A stretch of 64,000 bases of DNA. Origin: Ramlibacter ginsenosidimutans. Lineage in GTDB: Bacteria; Pseudomonadota; Gammaproteobacteria; Burkholderiales; Burkholderiaceae_C. The notes under the pieces were generated by a model. The model saw only the letters and a program-made list of their open reading frames with translations, did no database searches and was not told the origin of the DNA. The position numbers were made by a program, and so were the translations under genes. Shown piece by piece: positions 43,842 to 53,159 of the stretch. Numbering within the stretch: position 1 is the stretch's first letter; every line of letters begins with the position of its first letter. The stretch lies in contig NZ_JAEPWM010000010.1 in assembly GCF_016654015.1 (NCBI RefSeq), positions 1 to 64,000 of the forward strand. The letters run 5' to 3'.

Positions 43842-46800
43842 TCAGGGAGCCTCGCGCTTCACCCGGAACCAGGCCGCATACATGGCCGGCAGCGCCAGCA
43901 GCGTCAGCACCGTGGCGACGACGAGCCCGCCCATGATCGCGACGGCCATCGGCCCCCAGAACACCGAGCGCGAGAGCGGGATCATCGCCAGGACCGCCGC
44001 CGCCGCGGTGAGCACGATGGGACGCAGCCGCCGCACCGCGGCTTCCACGATGGCGTTCCAGGCGGGCACGCCACGGGCGCGGTCCTGCTCGATCTGGTCG
44101 ATCAGGATCACCGAATTGCGCTGGATCATGCCCATCAGCGCAATGACGCCGAGCAGCGCGACGAAGCCGAAAGGCCGGTCCAGCACCAGCAGCGAACCGG
44201 CGACGCCTGCGATGCCCAGCGGGCCCGTCAGGAACACCAGCATCGAGCGGCTGAAGCTGTGCAACTGCAGCATCAGAAGCGTGAAGGTGATGAAGAGCAT
44301 CACCGGCACGCCCACCGCGATGGACGAGGACCCCTTGCCGCTTTCCTCCACCGCACCGGCCACCTGGATGCGGTAGCCCAGCGGCCACTTCGCTTCCAGC
44401 GCCTGCAGCTTCGGCAGCAGTTCGTTGGTGACCGTCGCGCCCTGCAGGCCTTCGACGATGTCGGACTGCACGGTGATTGCGTAGCTGCGTCCCTCGCGCC
44501 ACATCACGCCGGGCTCCCAGCTGAACACCGGCCTGGCGATCTGCGTGAGCGGAATCGACTTGCCGGAGGCCGTGGGCAGGTAGGCGTTGGCAATGTCCGT
44601 GATGGCGCTGCGCTCCTCGAGCGGCTGGCGCAGCACGATGTCGATCAGCTTGTCGCCCTCGCGGTACTGGCCGATCGGCGTGCCGGAGAGGATGGTGCGG
44701 CTCGCCTGAGCGATCGACTGGCTCGTCACGCCCAGCGCGCGCGCCTTCGCCTGGTCCACCTCCAGGCGCACGACCTTCACTGCCTCGTTCCAGTTGTCGT
44801 TGACGCCGCGCGTGTCGGGGCTCGCGTGCATGATGGCCTTCACCTCGTCGGCGCGCTGGCGCAGCACGAGCGGATCCGGGCCGGTCACACGGAACTGCAC
44901 CGGATACGCCACCGGCGGCCCGTTCGGCAGCAGCTTCACGCGGCCGCGCACTTCCGGGAACTCCTGCGCCAGCAGCGCCGGCAACTGCTTGCGCAGCTCT
45001 TCGCGCACGTGAAGGTCGCGCGGCAGGATGATCAGCTGCGCCACGTTCGGCTGCGGGAAGATCTGGTCCATCGGCAGGTAGAAGCGCGGAACGCCCGAGC
45101 CGACCCAGCTGGTCACGTCCACGACGCCTTCGGAGCGCAGCAGGCGCTGCTCGAGCCGCTTCGTCACGTCCTCGGTCGACGCGAAGGAAGTGCCCTCCGG
45201 CGACCAGATGTCGACCAGGATCTCGGGGCGGCTGGAATCGGGGAAGAACTGCTGCTGCACCTGTCCCATGCCGACGACACCCAGCCCGAAGATCACCAGG
45301 GTCGCCGCGATCGTCGTCCAGCGGTGTTCCACGCACCAGTCCACCGCCTTGCGGAAGATCCGGTAGAAGGGCGTGTCGAAGTGCTCGTGGTGGTCGGACG
45401 AGACCGGCTTGGCTTTCAGCAGCAGCGTGCCGAGATAGGGCACGAAGTACACGGACACCAGCCAGCTGATCACGAGGGCGAGCACCGTCACCGCGAAGAT
45501 GGCGAACGTGTACTCGCCGACCGTGGAGCGCGCCATCCCGATCGGCAGGAAGCCGGTCGCGGTGATCAGCGTGCCGGTCAGCATGGGCATCGCCGTCACT
45601 TCGTACGCGAAGGTGGCGGCCCGCACCTTGTCGTAGCCCTCCTCCATCTTCCGCACCATCATCTCCACGGCGATGATGGCATCGTCGACCAGCAGCCCGA
45701 GCGCGATGATCAGCGAACCCAGCGAGATCTTGTGCAGGCCGATGCCCCAGTAGTACATCGCCAGGAAGGTGACGGTCAGCACGAGCGGGATGGTGATCGC
45801 CACCACCAGGCCGGGGCGCGTGTCCACGTAGTACCGGCGCCAGAGCGGCAGGCCGGCGGCCGCGGGACGCTTGTGCAGCCCCAGGCTGATGAAGCTCACG
45901 GCCAGCACGATCACGATGGCCTCGACCAGCGTGTGCACGAACTCGCCGACCGAGCTGCTCACCGCCCGCGGCTGGTCCTGCACCTGCACCAGGCGCACGC
46001 CCGCCGGCAGGTTGTCGTCGATCCGGTCCGTGGCGGTCTTCAGCGACTTGCCGAGCCGGATGATGTCACCGCCCTTCGCCATCGACACGCCCAGTGCGAT
46101 GACTTCCTTGCCGTCATGCCGCACCTTGACCTGCGGTGGATCGACGTAGCCGCGCTTCACGTCGGCGAGATCGCCCAAGCGCAACTGGTTGCCCGACGCT
46201 CCGCGGATCGGCATCGCGCGCAGTTGCTCCACCGCCTGGAACTGCCCCGCGACCCGCACTTGCACGACATCCAGCGGCGTCTGGATCGCGCCTGCGGATT
46301 CCACCGCGTTCTGCTGGCCGATCTGCGCCAGCACCTGGTTCAGGTCGAGTCCGAGCTGCGCCAGCCGCTTCTGCGAGATCTCGACGAAGATCTTCTCGTC
46401 CTGCACGCCGAACAACTGCACCTTCGCGACGTCGGGCACGCGCAGCAGCTGCTGGCGCACGTCGTCGGCGAAATCCTTGAGCTCCGCGTAGCTGTAGCCG
46501 GTGTCCGCCTCCAGCGTGTAGATCACGCCGTAGACCTCGCCGTATTCGTCGTTGAAGGAAGGTCCGATGACGCCGGTCGGCAGCGTGCCGCGCATGTCGC
46601 CGATCTTCTTGCGCACCGTGTACCAGATCTGCGGCACCTCCGAAGCGCGCGACGAGTCCTTGATCTGCAGCACGATCAGCGTCTCGCCGGGCTTGGCGTA
46701 GCTGCGGATGATGTCCGAGTACGGCACTTCCTGCAGCGTGCGCTCGATCTTGTCGGTGACCTGTTCGGCCATCTGCTGCGCGGTGGCTCCCGGCCAGAAG

Positions 46801-46973
46801 GCCTGGATCACCATCGCGCGGAAGGTGAAGGGCGGATCCTCGTCCTGCCCCAGCTGGAAGTAGCTGACGACGCCCAGCACCATCAGCACCACCATCAGGT
46901 AACGCGTCAGCGCCGGGTGCTCGAGCGCCCAGCGGGACAGGTTGAAGCGCTCGCGCCCGGAACTCTCGCTCAT
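43842..46973 (-). CDS. RND efflux transporter, inner-membrane permease
   Basis: This 1043-residue proton-driven pump has the AcrB/HAE plan: a first helix (LTRYLMVVLMVLGVVSYFQLG), two large periplasmic loops and 12 helices. A helix-4-region segment, LIIALGLLVDDAIIAVEMMVR, carries the paired aspartates needed for proton relay. Opening residues (GQDEDPPFTFRAMVIQAFWPGAT) match the CusA/MexF-like branch used by many two-gene systems. I chose ATG 46973; a longer frame overlaps the adaptor gene. It lies 7 bp after the adaptor gene. No outer-membrane channel is encoded here. The substrate is unknown. Confidence 0.93.
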   Translation of the reverse strand: MSESSGRERFNLSRWALEHPALTRYLMVVLMVLGVVSYFQLGQDEDPPFTFRAMVIQAFWPGATAQQMAEQVTDKIERTLQEVPYSDIIRSYAKPGETLIVLQIKDSSRASEVPQIWYTVRKKIGDMRGTLPTGVIGPSFNDEYGEVYGVIYTLEADTGYSYAELKDFADDVRQQLLRVPDVAKVQLFGVQDEKIFVEISQKRLAQLGLDLNQVLAQIGQQNAVESAGAIQTPLDVVQVRVAGQFQAVEQLRAMPIRGASGNQLRLGDLADVKRGYVDPPQVKVRHDGKEVIALGVSMAKGGDIIRLGKSLKTATDRIDDNLPAGVRLVQVQDQPRAVSSSVGEFVHTLVEAIVIVLAVSFISLGLHKRPAAAGLPLWRRYYVDTRPGLVVAITIPLVLTVTFLAMYYWGIGLHKISLGSLIIALGLLVDDAIIAVEMMVRKMEEGYDKVRAATFAYEVTAMPMLTGTLITATGFLPIGMARSTVGEYTFAIFAVTVLALVISWLVSVYFVPYLGTLLLKAKPVSSDHHEHFDTPFYRIFRKAVDWCVEHRWTTIAATLVIFGLGVVGMGQVQQQFFPDSSRPEILVDIWSPEGTSFASTEDVTKRLEQRLLRSEGVVDVTSWVGSGVPRFYLPMDQIFPQPNVAQLIILPRDLHVREELRKQLPALLAQEFPEVRGRVKLLPNGPPVAYPVQFRVTGPDPLVLRQRADEVKAIMHASPDTRGVNDNWNEAVKVVRLEVDQAKARALGVTSQSIAQASRTILSGTPIGQYREGDKLIDIVLRQPLEERSAITDIANAYLPTASGKSIPLTQIARPVFSWEPGVMWREGRSYAITVQSDIVEGLQGATVTNELLPKLQALEAKWPLGYRIQVAGAVEESGKGSSSIAVGVPVMLFITFTLLMLQLHSFSRSMLVFLTGPLGIAGVAGSLLVLDRPFGFVALLGVIALMGMIQRNSVILIDQIEQDRARGVPAWNAIVEAAVRRLRPIVLTAAAAVLAMIPLSRSVFWGPMAVAIMGGLVVATVLTLLALPAMYAAWFRVKREAP

Positions 46974-46980
46974 CGGCAGC

Positions 46981-48153
46981 TCAGCGCGTAGCGGGCAAGG
47001 TCGCGGCCTGCGCAGCGCCGGCCACGGGCTGGCCCGGATCCTGCGCCGCGACGGCGGGCAGCTCGGAGGTCTTCTCGTGCCACAGCGTGACCTTCTGGCC
47101 CTGCGAAAGCACATGGACCCCGGCGGAGACGATGACCATCCCCGGTTGCAGGCCCGCGGCGATCACCGCATCGTTGCCGTCCGCCGTCGCGATCTGCACC
47201 GGCTGCGACCTCACCGTCATGCTCGCCCGGTCAAGCACCCACACCGCCGATCCCTGGCCTTCCTGGCGCAGTGCGCTGGTGGGGATCTTGATCACCGGCA
47301 TGCCCGCGTGCTCCAGCACCAGCGGCAGCACCGTGACCGTCGCGCCCAGGGGCGGCCCCGCGGTCTCGAGCGACACCTTCACCGGATAGGTCCGCGTCAC
47401 CGGGTCGGCGCTCGCCGCCACCTCGCGGATGCGGCCGGCGAGCGTCTCGTCGCTCGCCCATTGCCGCACCGTCACCTCGGTGCCGGTGCGCACGTTGACG
47501 ACCTTGTCCTCGGGCACCGAGAACACCACGTCCCGCGGCCCGTCGGCGGCAATGCGCACGACCGGGGTTCCCGCGGCCACGACCTGGCCCACTTCCGCTT
47601 CCACCGCCGTGACCACGCCGGAGACATCGGCGACGAGCCTCGTGTAGCCCGCCTGGTTGCCTTGCGACGCGAGCTGGGCCTGCGCCTGTTCAAGCTGCGC
47701 CTGCGCAGCCTTCAACGTCGATTCGCGGCGCTCCAGGTCCGCGCCGCTGATGAAGTTCTGTTCGCGCAGTTGGCGGTAGCGCTGGTAATCCGCGGCCGCC
47801 AGGTCACGGTTCGTGCGGGCAGCGGCGACCTGCGCGCGTGCAGCATCCGCGGCGAGCCGGAAGTCCTGGGGATCGAGTTGCGCCAGTACCGTGCCAGCGG
47901 CAACGTGCTGTCCGACCTCGACCTCCCGCTGCGTGATCTTGCCGCCCACGCGAAAACCCAGGCGCGACTCGACCCGCGGGCGCACCTCGCCCGAGAACTC
48001 GTAGCGGGACTCCATCGTGGAAGCACTGATGGTCATCACCTTGACGGCGCGGATCGGTTCCGGCGGCGCGTCAGTGCGCGAGCAGCCGGCCAGGGCGAGC
48101 GCGAGCAACAGGGCGGCGCTCGGCGCGAAACGGGTGGGGGCGAAGATGGCCAT
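46981..48153 (-). CDS. RND efflux periplasmic adaptor (membrane fusion protein)
   Basis: This 390-residue lipoprotein-like adaptor has a signal peptide ending in a lipobox (LALALAGCSRTD). A lipoyl/barrel-sandwich half opens FSGEVRPRVESRLGFRVGGKI. An alpha-helical hairpin (RVESTLKAAQAQLEQAQAQL-type) and a beta-barrel (AAGTPVVRIAADGPRDVVFSV) follow. It links the inner-membrane pump to an outer-membrane channel. It is transcribed first, from a strong sigma-70 promoter with an operator over the start site. Confidence 0.93.
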   Translation of the reverse strand: MAIFAPTRFAPSAALLLALALAGCSRTDAPPEPIRAVKVMTISASTMESRYEFSGEVRPRVESRLGFRVGGKITQREVEVGQHVAAGTVLAQLDPQDFRLAADAARAQVAAARTNRDLAAADYQRYRQLREQNFISGADLERRESTLKAAQAQLEQAQAQLASQGNQAGYTRLVADVSGVVTAVEAEVGQVVAAGTPVVRIAADGPRDVVFSVPEDKVVNVRTGTEVTVRQWASDETLAGRIREVAASADPVTRTYPVKVSLETAGPPLGATVTVLPLVLEHAGMPVIKIPTSALRQEGQGSAVWVLDRASMTVRSQPVQIATADGNDAVIAAGLQPGMVIVSAGVHVLSQGQKVTLWHEKTSELPAVAAQDPGQPVAGAAQAATLPATR

Positions 48154-48213
48154 GGCGATGGAGGTGGGGTCGGAGCCAGCGTTCGCGTACTGCTGCGCCG
48201 CACAAGGCTAATG

Positions 48214-48227
48214 ACTGACTGGTTAGT
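48214..48227. promoter_or_regulatory. Probable TetR-type operator of the RND pump
   Basis: The dyad ACTAAC-CA-GTCAGT (minus-strand reading) has one mismatch and lies immediately downstream of the pump -10 box, covering the expected start point. Similar ACTAAC/GTTAGT dyads are typical sites for TetR/AcrR repressors. No such repressor gene is in the window. Confidence 0.55.
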
Positions 48228-48256
48228 AATCTAGGAAATGGCCGCAGAGCTGTCAA
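48228..48256 (-). promoter_or_regulatory. Sigma-70 promoter of the RND pump operon
   Basis: A perfect TTGACA (48251-48256), a 17-bp spacer and TAGATT (48228-48233) on the minus strand. The -35 box lies inside the predicted 5' coding part of the divergent hpnC. Confidence 0.75.
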
Positions 48257-49128
48257 GCGACAATCCGGACGTGAGCTCCTGCCCCGACGATCGGCACCGC
48301 CCGGTCGACCACTACGAAAATTTCCCCGTTGCCTCCTGGCTCTGCCCGCCTCGCCTGCGGGCGCCGGTCGCGGCGATCTACTGGTTTGCGCGTACGGCTG
48401 ACGATATCGCGGATGAGGGAAGCGCAACAGCGGGTGACCGGCTCGCCGACCTGCTTACATACAGAAACGACCTGCATGCGTGCCTCCAGGACAACACCGG
48501 GTCCGGCCGATGGCCGCACGTGTTCGGGCCGCTGGGCCGCGCCGCGACAACTTTCGATTTACCCGCCCAGCCGCTGTACGACCTGCTCGATGCGTTCCGG
48601 CAGGACGTGGAGAAAACGCGCGATCGCGCGGGCTACGCGGATCGCGCCGAACTGCTGGAGTACTGCCGCCGCTCCGCGAATCCAGTCGGCCGGCTGCTGC
48701 TGCATCTCTACGGAGTCACGAGCCCGGTCGCGCTGGCCGAGAGCGATGCGATCTGTTCGGCGCTGCAGTTGATCAACTTCTGGCAGGACGCAGGCCTGGA
48801 CCTGCGCCGCGGCCGCTACTACCTGCCCGCGGAGGATTGCCGGCGGCACGGACTCGATCCCGCAGATCCCGCCAGCTGGCCCGCGCACCCGAACGCGCCG
48901 GCGCTGCTGCGCGATCTCTCGGACTGGGCGCGCGCGCTGATGCTCGCGGGGGCGCCCCTGGTGCACCGCGTCCCTGGGCGCGCTGGTTGGGAGCTGCGCT
49001 TCGTCGTGCAGGGCGGGCTGCGCATCCTGCATCGCATCGAGCGGCTGCAATGGCGGACGCTGCAACACCGGCCCGCCGTCGGCCTCATCGACGCACCGGC
49101 CATGCTGTGGCGCGCGGCACGGATGTGA
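48238..49128 (+). CDS. hpnC: Squalene synthase HpnC
   Basis: This protein of 296 residues converts hydroxysqualene to squalene in the HpnC/D/E route that feeds hopanoid synthesis. It shows the phytoene/squalene synthase fold with the HpnC opening VDHYENFPVASWLCP, the first aspartate motif ARTADDIADEG and a second region NFWQDAGLDLRRGRYYLP. ATG 48238 sits very close to its AGGA, so GTG 48271 is an alternative start. It is divergent from the RND pump, whose promoter overlaps this 5' end. hpnD follows at once. Confidence 0.93.
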   Translation: MAAELSSDNPDVSSCPDDRHRPVDHYENFPVASWLCPPRLRAPVAAIYWFARTADDIADEGSATAGDRLADLLTYRNDLHACLQDNTGSGRWPHVFGPLGRAATTFDLPAQPLYDLLDAFRQDVEKTRDRAGYADRAELLEYCRRSANPVGRLLLHLYGVTSPVALAESDAICSALQLINFWQDAGLDLRRGRYYLPAEDCRRHGLDPADPASWPAHPNAPALLRDLSDWARALMLAGAPLVHRVPGRAGWELRFVVQGGLRILHRIERLQWRTLQHRPAVGLIDAPAMLWRAARM

Positions 49129-49148
49129 GAATCGCCCTGAACGAGAAC

Positions 49149-49988
49149 ATGACCCCGGAACAGTACGTCCAGCAAAAGGCCGCCGCCTCCGGCAGCAGCT
49201 TCTATTACGCCTTCCTCTTCCTGCCGCCGGCACGGCGCGCAGCGATCACCGCTTTCTATGCGTTCTGCCGCGAAGTCGACGACGTCGTCGACGAGGTGAG
49301 CGACCCGGGGATCGCCCGCACCAAGCTGGCGTGGTGGCAATCGGAAGTGGCGCAGTCCTTCGCGGGGCAGCCCTCGCACCCGGTGATGCAGGCGCTCATG
49401 CCCAGCGTCCCGGCGTACGGGATCCAGCAGGAGCAGTTGCAGGACGTGATCCGCGGCTGCCAGATGGACCTGGACCAGACCCGGTACCTGGACTTCACCG
49501 GACTGCAGCGCTACTGCCATCTCGTCGCCGGCGTGGTCGGCCAGGTGTCGGCGCGCATCTTCGGCCAGACGCAGCCGGTGACCGCCGACTATGCGAACAA
49601 GCTGGGGCTTGCGTTCCAGCTCACCAACATCATCCGCGACGTCGGCGAGGATGCGATGCGCGGACGCATCTACCTGCCGGTCGACGAGTTGCAGCGCTTC
49701 GACGTGAAGGCGCACGAGATCCTGCAGCGCAAGCACTCGGACCGGTTCGTCGCCCTCATGCGCTTCCAGGCGCAGCGCGCGCAGGCGATCTACGACGAAG
49801 CGCTGGCGCTGCTGCCGGATGCGGACCGGCGCGCGCAGAAGCCCGGCCTGATGATGGCCAGCATCTACCGCACCCTGCTGCGCGAGATCGAGGCCGAGGA
49901 CTTCCAGGTGCTGCACCAACGCATCAGCCTTACTCCGGTGCGCAAGCTGTGGCTGGCCTGGAAGGTGCAAGCCTTGGGCCGCATGTGA
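49149..49988 (+). CDS. hpnD: Presqualene diphosphate synthase HpnD
   Basis: This 279-residue enzyme condenses two farnesyl diphosphates to presqualene diphosphate. It begins in the usual HpnD way (TPEQYVQQKAAASGSSFYYAFLFLP). Both aspartate-rich motifs are present, CREVDDVVDEV and LTNIIRDVGEDAMRGRIYLP. I chose ATG 49149 to match the family; GTG 49125 overlaps the hpnC stop and is also possible. Its stop overlaps the hpnE start by 4 nt (GTGA). Confidence 0.94.
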   Translation: MTPEQYVQQKAAASGSSFYYAFLFLPPARRAAITAFYAFCREVDDVVDEVSDPGIARTKLAWWQSEVAQSFAGQPSHPVMQALMPSVPAYGIQQEQLQDVIRGCQMDLDQTRYLDFTGLQRYCHLVAGVVGQVSARIFGQTQPVTADYANKLGLAFQLTNIIRDVGEDAMRGRIYLPVDELQRFDVKAHEILQRKHSDRFVALMRFQAQRAQAIYDEALALLPDADRRAQKPGLMMASIYRTLLREIEAEDFQVLHQRISLTPVRKLWLAWKVQALGRM

Positions 49989-51268
49989 GCCGCCGCCTTG
50001 CCGTCATCGGTGCCGGCTGGGGCGGGCTCGCCGCAGCCGTCGCCGCCACGCGCGCCGGCTGGAACGTGACTGTGTTCGAGGCGGCACGAAGCCTCGGCGG
50101 CCGCGCGCGCAGCCTGGTGGTGTCCCTGCCCGAAGGCGGCACGGCGCTCCTCGACAACGGACAGCACATCCTGATCGGCGCTTACGTCGAGACGCTCGCA
50201 CTGATGGAAACCGTGGGCATCGATCCCGCCGAGGCCTTGCTGCGCCTGCCGCTCGTGCTGCAGGATGCGGCCGGAGACGGCCTGCAGCTGCCCGCGTGCG
50301 CGGCCCCGTGGGACGCGCTGCTGGGCATCGTGCGCGTGCCGGGCTGGGGCTGGAGCGAGCGCCTGTCGCTGCTGCGAGCGGCGCTCGGCTGGCGACTCGC
50401 CGGCTTTCGCTGCGATCCCGCGTGGACGGTCGCACAGCTCACGCGCGGTCTCGCGCCGCGCGTGCGCGCAGAACTGGTCGAGCCGCTTTGCGTGGCCGCG
50501 CTGAACACGCCGGCCGATCGCGCGAGCGCCGCCGTGTTCCTGCGCGTGCTGCGCGACGCCTTGTTCGGAGCCGGCTACCGCGGCTGGGGCGCGTCCAACC
50601 TGCTCCTGCCGCGGCAGGACCTCGGACGCGTCTTGCCCGAAGCCGCCGTAGCCTGGCTCGCGGAACACGGGACGGAACTGCGCATCGGCCAGCGCGTGGG
50701 CCAGTTGCAGCGCGCGGACGCAGGCTGGTCGGTCGACGGAGAGCCGTTCGCGCAGGTCGTGCTCGCGACACCGGCGCCCGAAGCGGCGCGCCTGGTCGAA
50801 GAGGCCGTCCCGGCGGCGAGCGACTGGGCTTCGACTGCGCGCGCCCTCGCCTTCGAGGCGATCACCACCGTGTACACCCTGGGCGGCCCGCGCCTGCCGC
50901 TGCCGATGCTCGCGCTGCGCAGCGGCCCCGGCGCGCCCGCGCAGTTCGTCTTCGACCGCGGCCAGCTTGGCGGACCGCCCGGGCTGCTCGCGTTCGTCGC
51001 CAGTGCCAGTGCGCGCGAGAAGTCGGTGCTGGAAGCCGAGGTGCTGCAGCAGGCGGCCGCCCTGGGCTGGCGGGTGCAGCCGCTGCAGACGGTGGTGGAG
51101 AAGCGCGCCACCTTCGCCTGTGTTCCTGGGCTGCGCCGTCCGCAGGCGCGCATTGCTGCGGGACTCTGGGCCTGCGGTGACTACATCGAGGGCCCGTATC
51201 CGGCGACGCTGGAGGGCGCGGTGCGCTCCGGATTCGCCGTCGCGCGCGGGCTGCCCGCCAGCGACTGA
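49985..51268 (+). CDS. hpnE: Hydroxysqualene dehydroxylase / squalene-associated FAD-dependent desaturase HpnE
   Basis: This 427-residue flavoprotein starts at GTG 49985. The FAD-binding motif LAVIGAGWGGLAAAVAAT lies at the N-terminus, followed by GGRARS, a central LLDNGQHILIGAY stretch and the C-terminal GLWACGDYIEGPYPATLEGAVRSG. It removes the hydroxyl of hydroxysqualene in the three-enzyme route. hpnC, hpnD and hpnE form a tight unit with translational coupling; no squalene-hopene cyclase is seen in the window. Confidence 0.94.
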   Translation: MSRRLAVIGAGWGGLAAAVAATRAGWNVTVFEAARSLGGRARSLVVSLPEGGTALLDNGQHILIGAYVETLALMETVGIDPAEALLRLPLVLQDAAGDGLQLPACAAPWDALLGIVRVPGWGWSERLSLLRAALGWRLAGFRCDPAWTVAQLTRGLAPRVRAELVEPLCVAALNTPADRASAAVFLRVLRDALFGAGYRGWGASNLLLPRQDLGRVLPEAAVAWLAEHGTELRIGQRVGQLQRADAGWSVDGEPFAQVVLATPAPEAARLVEEAVPAASDWASTARALAFEAITTVYTLGGPRLPLPMLALRSGPGAPAQFVFDRGQLGGPPGLLAFVASASAREKSVLEAEVLQQAAALGWRVQPLQTVVEKRATFACVPGLRRPQARIAAGLWACGDYIEGPYPATLEGAVRSGFAVARGLPASD

Positions 51269-51331
51269 GCCCGCCGGGTCGCCCCAAGGGCGAATACCGC
51301 AGTGCGCAGCACGAAGGTACTCCAGTGAACG

Positions 51332-52030
51332 TCAGGACTGGCGGAACAGGTCGGCCAGTTCGCCCAGGTGCGTGAGCGTCACGTGCGGCTCCTGCTCGTG
51401 CGGCCACGGCGCGTCCGAGCGGTTCAACCAGGCCGCCTGCATGCCGGCATTCAGTGCACCGAGCGCGTCGAGCGTTACGTCGTCGCCGACGTGCAGGATG
51501 AACTCCGGCAACGTGTCGACGGCACCGGCCGCCGCATGGAAGATGCGCGGATCGGGCTTGCCCACGCCGAAGTCGCGGGCGCACACGGCGGCCCGGAAGA
51601 AACGCCCGAGGCCCACGCGCTGCACGTCCGCATTGCCGTTCGACAGCGCCACCAGGGGAAAACGCGCCGCCAGGATCTCGAGGGCCGGCAAGGCGTCCTC
51701 GAACAGCGTGACCCGCTGGCGTTCGGCGAAGAACACCTCGAAGGCCGGCTCCGCGAGCAGCGGATCGTCGCCTGCGCGATGCAGCGCGAGGCGAATGGAT
51801 TCGCGCCGCAACGCGCTCATGTCGTGCTTCAGGTCCGGGCGCGAACTGCTCATCTCGGCGCGGATCTCCCGCAGCGCCGCCGGATTGGCAAACAAGGCCG
51901 ACGTCATCGGCGCATGCTCCGCCAGCCAGTCGAGCAGCGCCTTCTCCGCGCGCTCGATGGTGGGCCAGATCGGCCACAGCGTGTCGTCCAGGTCCAGGGT
52001 GATGGCCTTGATTTTCTCCAGGTCAAGCAT
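51332..52030 (-). CDS. HAD-superfamily hydrolase
   Basis: This 232-residue phosphatase-like enzyme has motif [15 protein letters not shown] (nucleophile Asp near residue 14), motif [11 protein letters not shown], and motifs [17 protein letters not shown] and [18 protein letters not shown]. The cap is of the helical C1 type. It resembles the YjjG/pyrimidine-phosphatase-like branch, but the substrate is not certain. Its start codon is only 18 bp from the divergent hemH start, so the two promoters must overlap coding sequence. Confidence 0.9.
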   Translation of the reverse strand: MLDLEKIKAITLDLDDTLWPIWPTIERAEKALLDWLAEHAPMTSALFANPAALREIRAEMSSSRPDLKHDMSALRRESIRLALHRAGDDPLLAEPAFEVFFAERQRVTLFEDALPALEILAARFPLVALSNGNADVQRVGLGRFFRAAVCARDFGVGKPDPRIFHAAAGAVDTLPEFILHVGDDVTLDALGALNAGMQAAWLNRSDAPWPHEQEPHVTLTHLGELADLFRQS

Positions 52031-52048
52031 GGCGGCGAGAATAGCTCA

Positions 52049-53152
52049 ATGCCGACCGCTTCCCGCCCAACTGTTGCTCCGGCCCACACCCACGGCCAGG
52101 CGCCGTTCACCGCCGTCCTCCTGTGCAACCTGGGCACGCCCGAAGCGCCGACGGCCGCCGCCGTGCGTCCGTATCTCGCGGAGTTCCTGGCCGACCCGCG
52201 CGTGGTGGAGATTCCACGCGTGCTGTGGCTGCCGATCCTGTACGGCCTGATCCTGCCCTTGCGCTCGGCGAAGTCCGCGGCCAAGTACGCCACGATCTGG
52301 ATGCCCGAAGGCTCGCCGTTGAAGGTGTGGACCGAACGCCAGGCCAAGCGCCTGCAAGGCTGGCTGGGCGAACAGGGCCATCGCGTGCGCGTTGCGTATG
52401 CCATGCGTTATGGCCAGCCGTCGATTGCCACCCAGCTGGACGCGCTGGCCGACGCGGGCGCCAACCGCATCCTCGTGCTCACGGCTTACCCGCAGTATTC
52501 CGGCACGACGGTAGCGAGCGTGATCGACGCCGTCTCCCAGTGGACGCGGACGCGCCGGCACGTGCCGGAGCTTCGCTTCGTGAACCGCTACCACGACGAC
52601 CGCGGCTACATCCAGGCGCTGGCCCACGGCGTCCAGCGTCACTGGCGCGAACACGGCCGGCCCGACCATCTGGTCATGAGCTTCCATGGCGTGCCCGAGC
52701 GCACGCTGCATCTCGGCGATCCCTATCACTGCGAGTGCCGCAAGACGGCGCGCCTGCTCGCGGAGACGGTCGGCCTCGAGCCTGGCGGCTACACGGTCAG
52801 CTTCCAGTCCCGGTTCGGCAAGGCGAAGTGGCTGGAGCCGGCGACCGAGCCGACGCTGAAGGCGCTGGCACGCGACGGCAAGCGACGCGTGGACGTGCTC
52901 TGCCCCGGCTTCACGAGCGACTGCCTCGAGACGCTGGAGGAGATCGCGATCGAGGGGCGGCAGGCCTTCCTCGCCGCCGGCGGGCAGGAATTCCACTACA
53001 TCCCCTGCCTCAACGACCAGACCGAGTGGATCCACGCGCTGGGCGCGATCGCGCTGAACCACCTCGCGGGCTGGCCGACACAGTCCGGGCCGGACGCGCG
53101 CGAGCTCGCGACTCAGAAGGAACGCGCCGTCGCTCTCGGCGCTGCTCGCTAG
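52049..53152 (+). CDS. hemH: Ferrochelatase
   Basis: This protein of 367 residues inserts Fe2+ into protoporphyrin IX in the last step of haem synthesis. Landmarks are [14 protein letters not shown] at the start, [12 protein letters not shown], the catalytic His in [11 protein letters not shown] and the product-side [14 protein letters not shown] and [18 protein letters not shown]. Haem is needed for the oxidase, cytochrome c and peroxidase encoded in this window. A longer in-frame extension antisense to the HAD gene was rejected. Confidence 0.96.
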   Translation: MPTASRPTVAPAHTHGQAPFTAVLLCNLGTPEAPTAAAVRPYLAEFLADPRVVEIPRVLWLPILYGLILPLRSAKSAAKYATIWMPEGSPLKVWTERQAKRLQGWLGEQGHRVRVAYAMRYGQPSIATQLDALADAGANRILVLTAYPQYSGTTVASVIDAVSQWTRTRRHVPELRFVNRYHDDRGYIQALAHGVQRHWREHGRPDHLVMSFHGVPERTLHLGDPYHCECRKTARLLAETVGLEPGGYTVSFQSRFGKAKWLEPATEPTLKALARDGKRRVDVLCPGFTSDCLETLEEIAIEGRQAFLAAGGQEFHYIPCLNDQTEWIHALGAIALNHLAGWPTQSGPDARELATQKERAVALGAAR

Positions 53153-53159
53153 TCCCGCT

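Noticed and set aside
43779-46991. A 1070-codon open frame on the plus strand, antisense to the RND permease
   Set aside because: It mirrors the pump gene codon by codon, is rich in His/Arg/Gln as expected for an antisense frame in GC-rich DNA, and has no ribosome-binding site or family motif.
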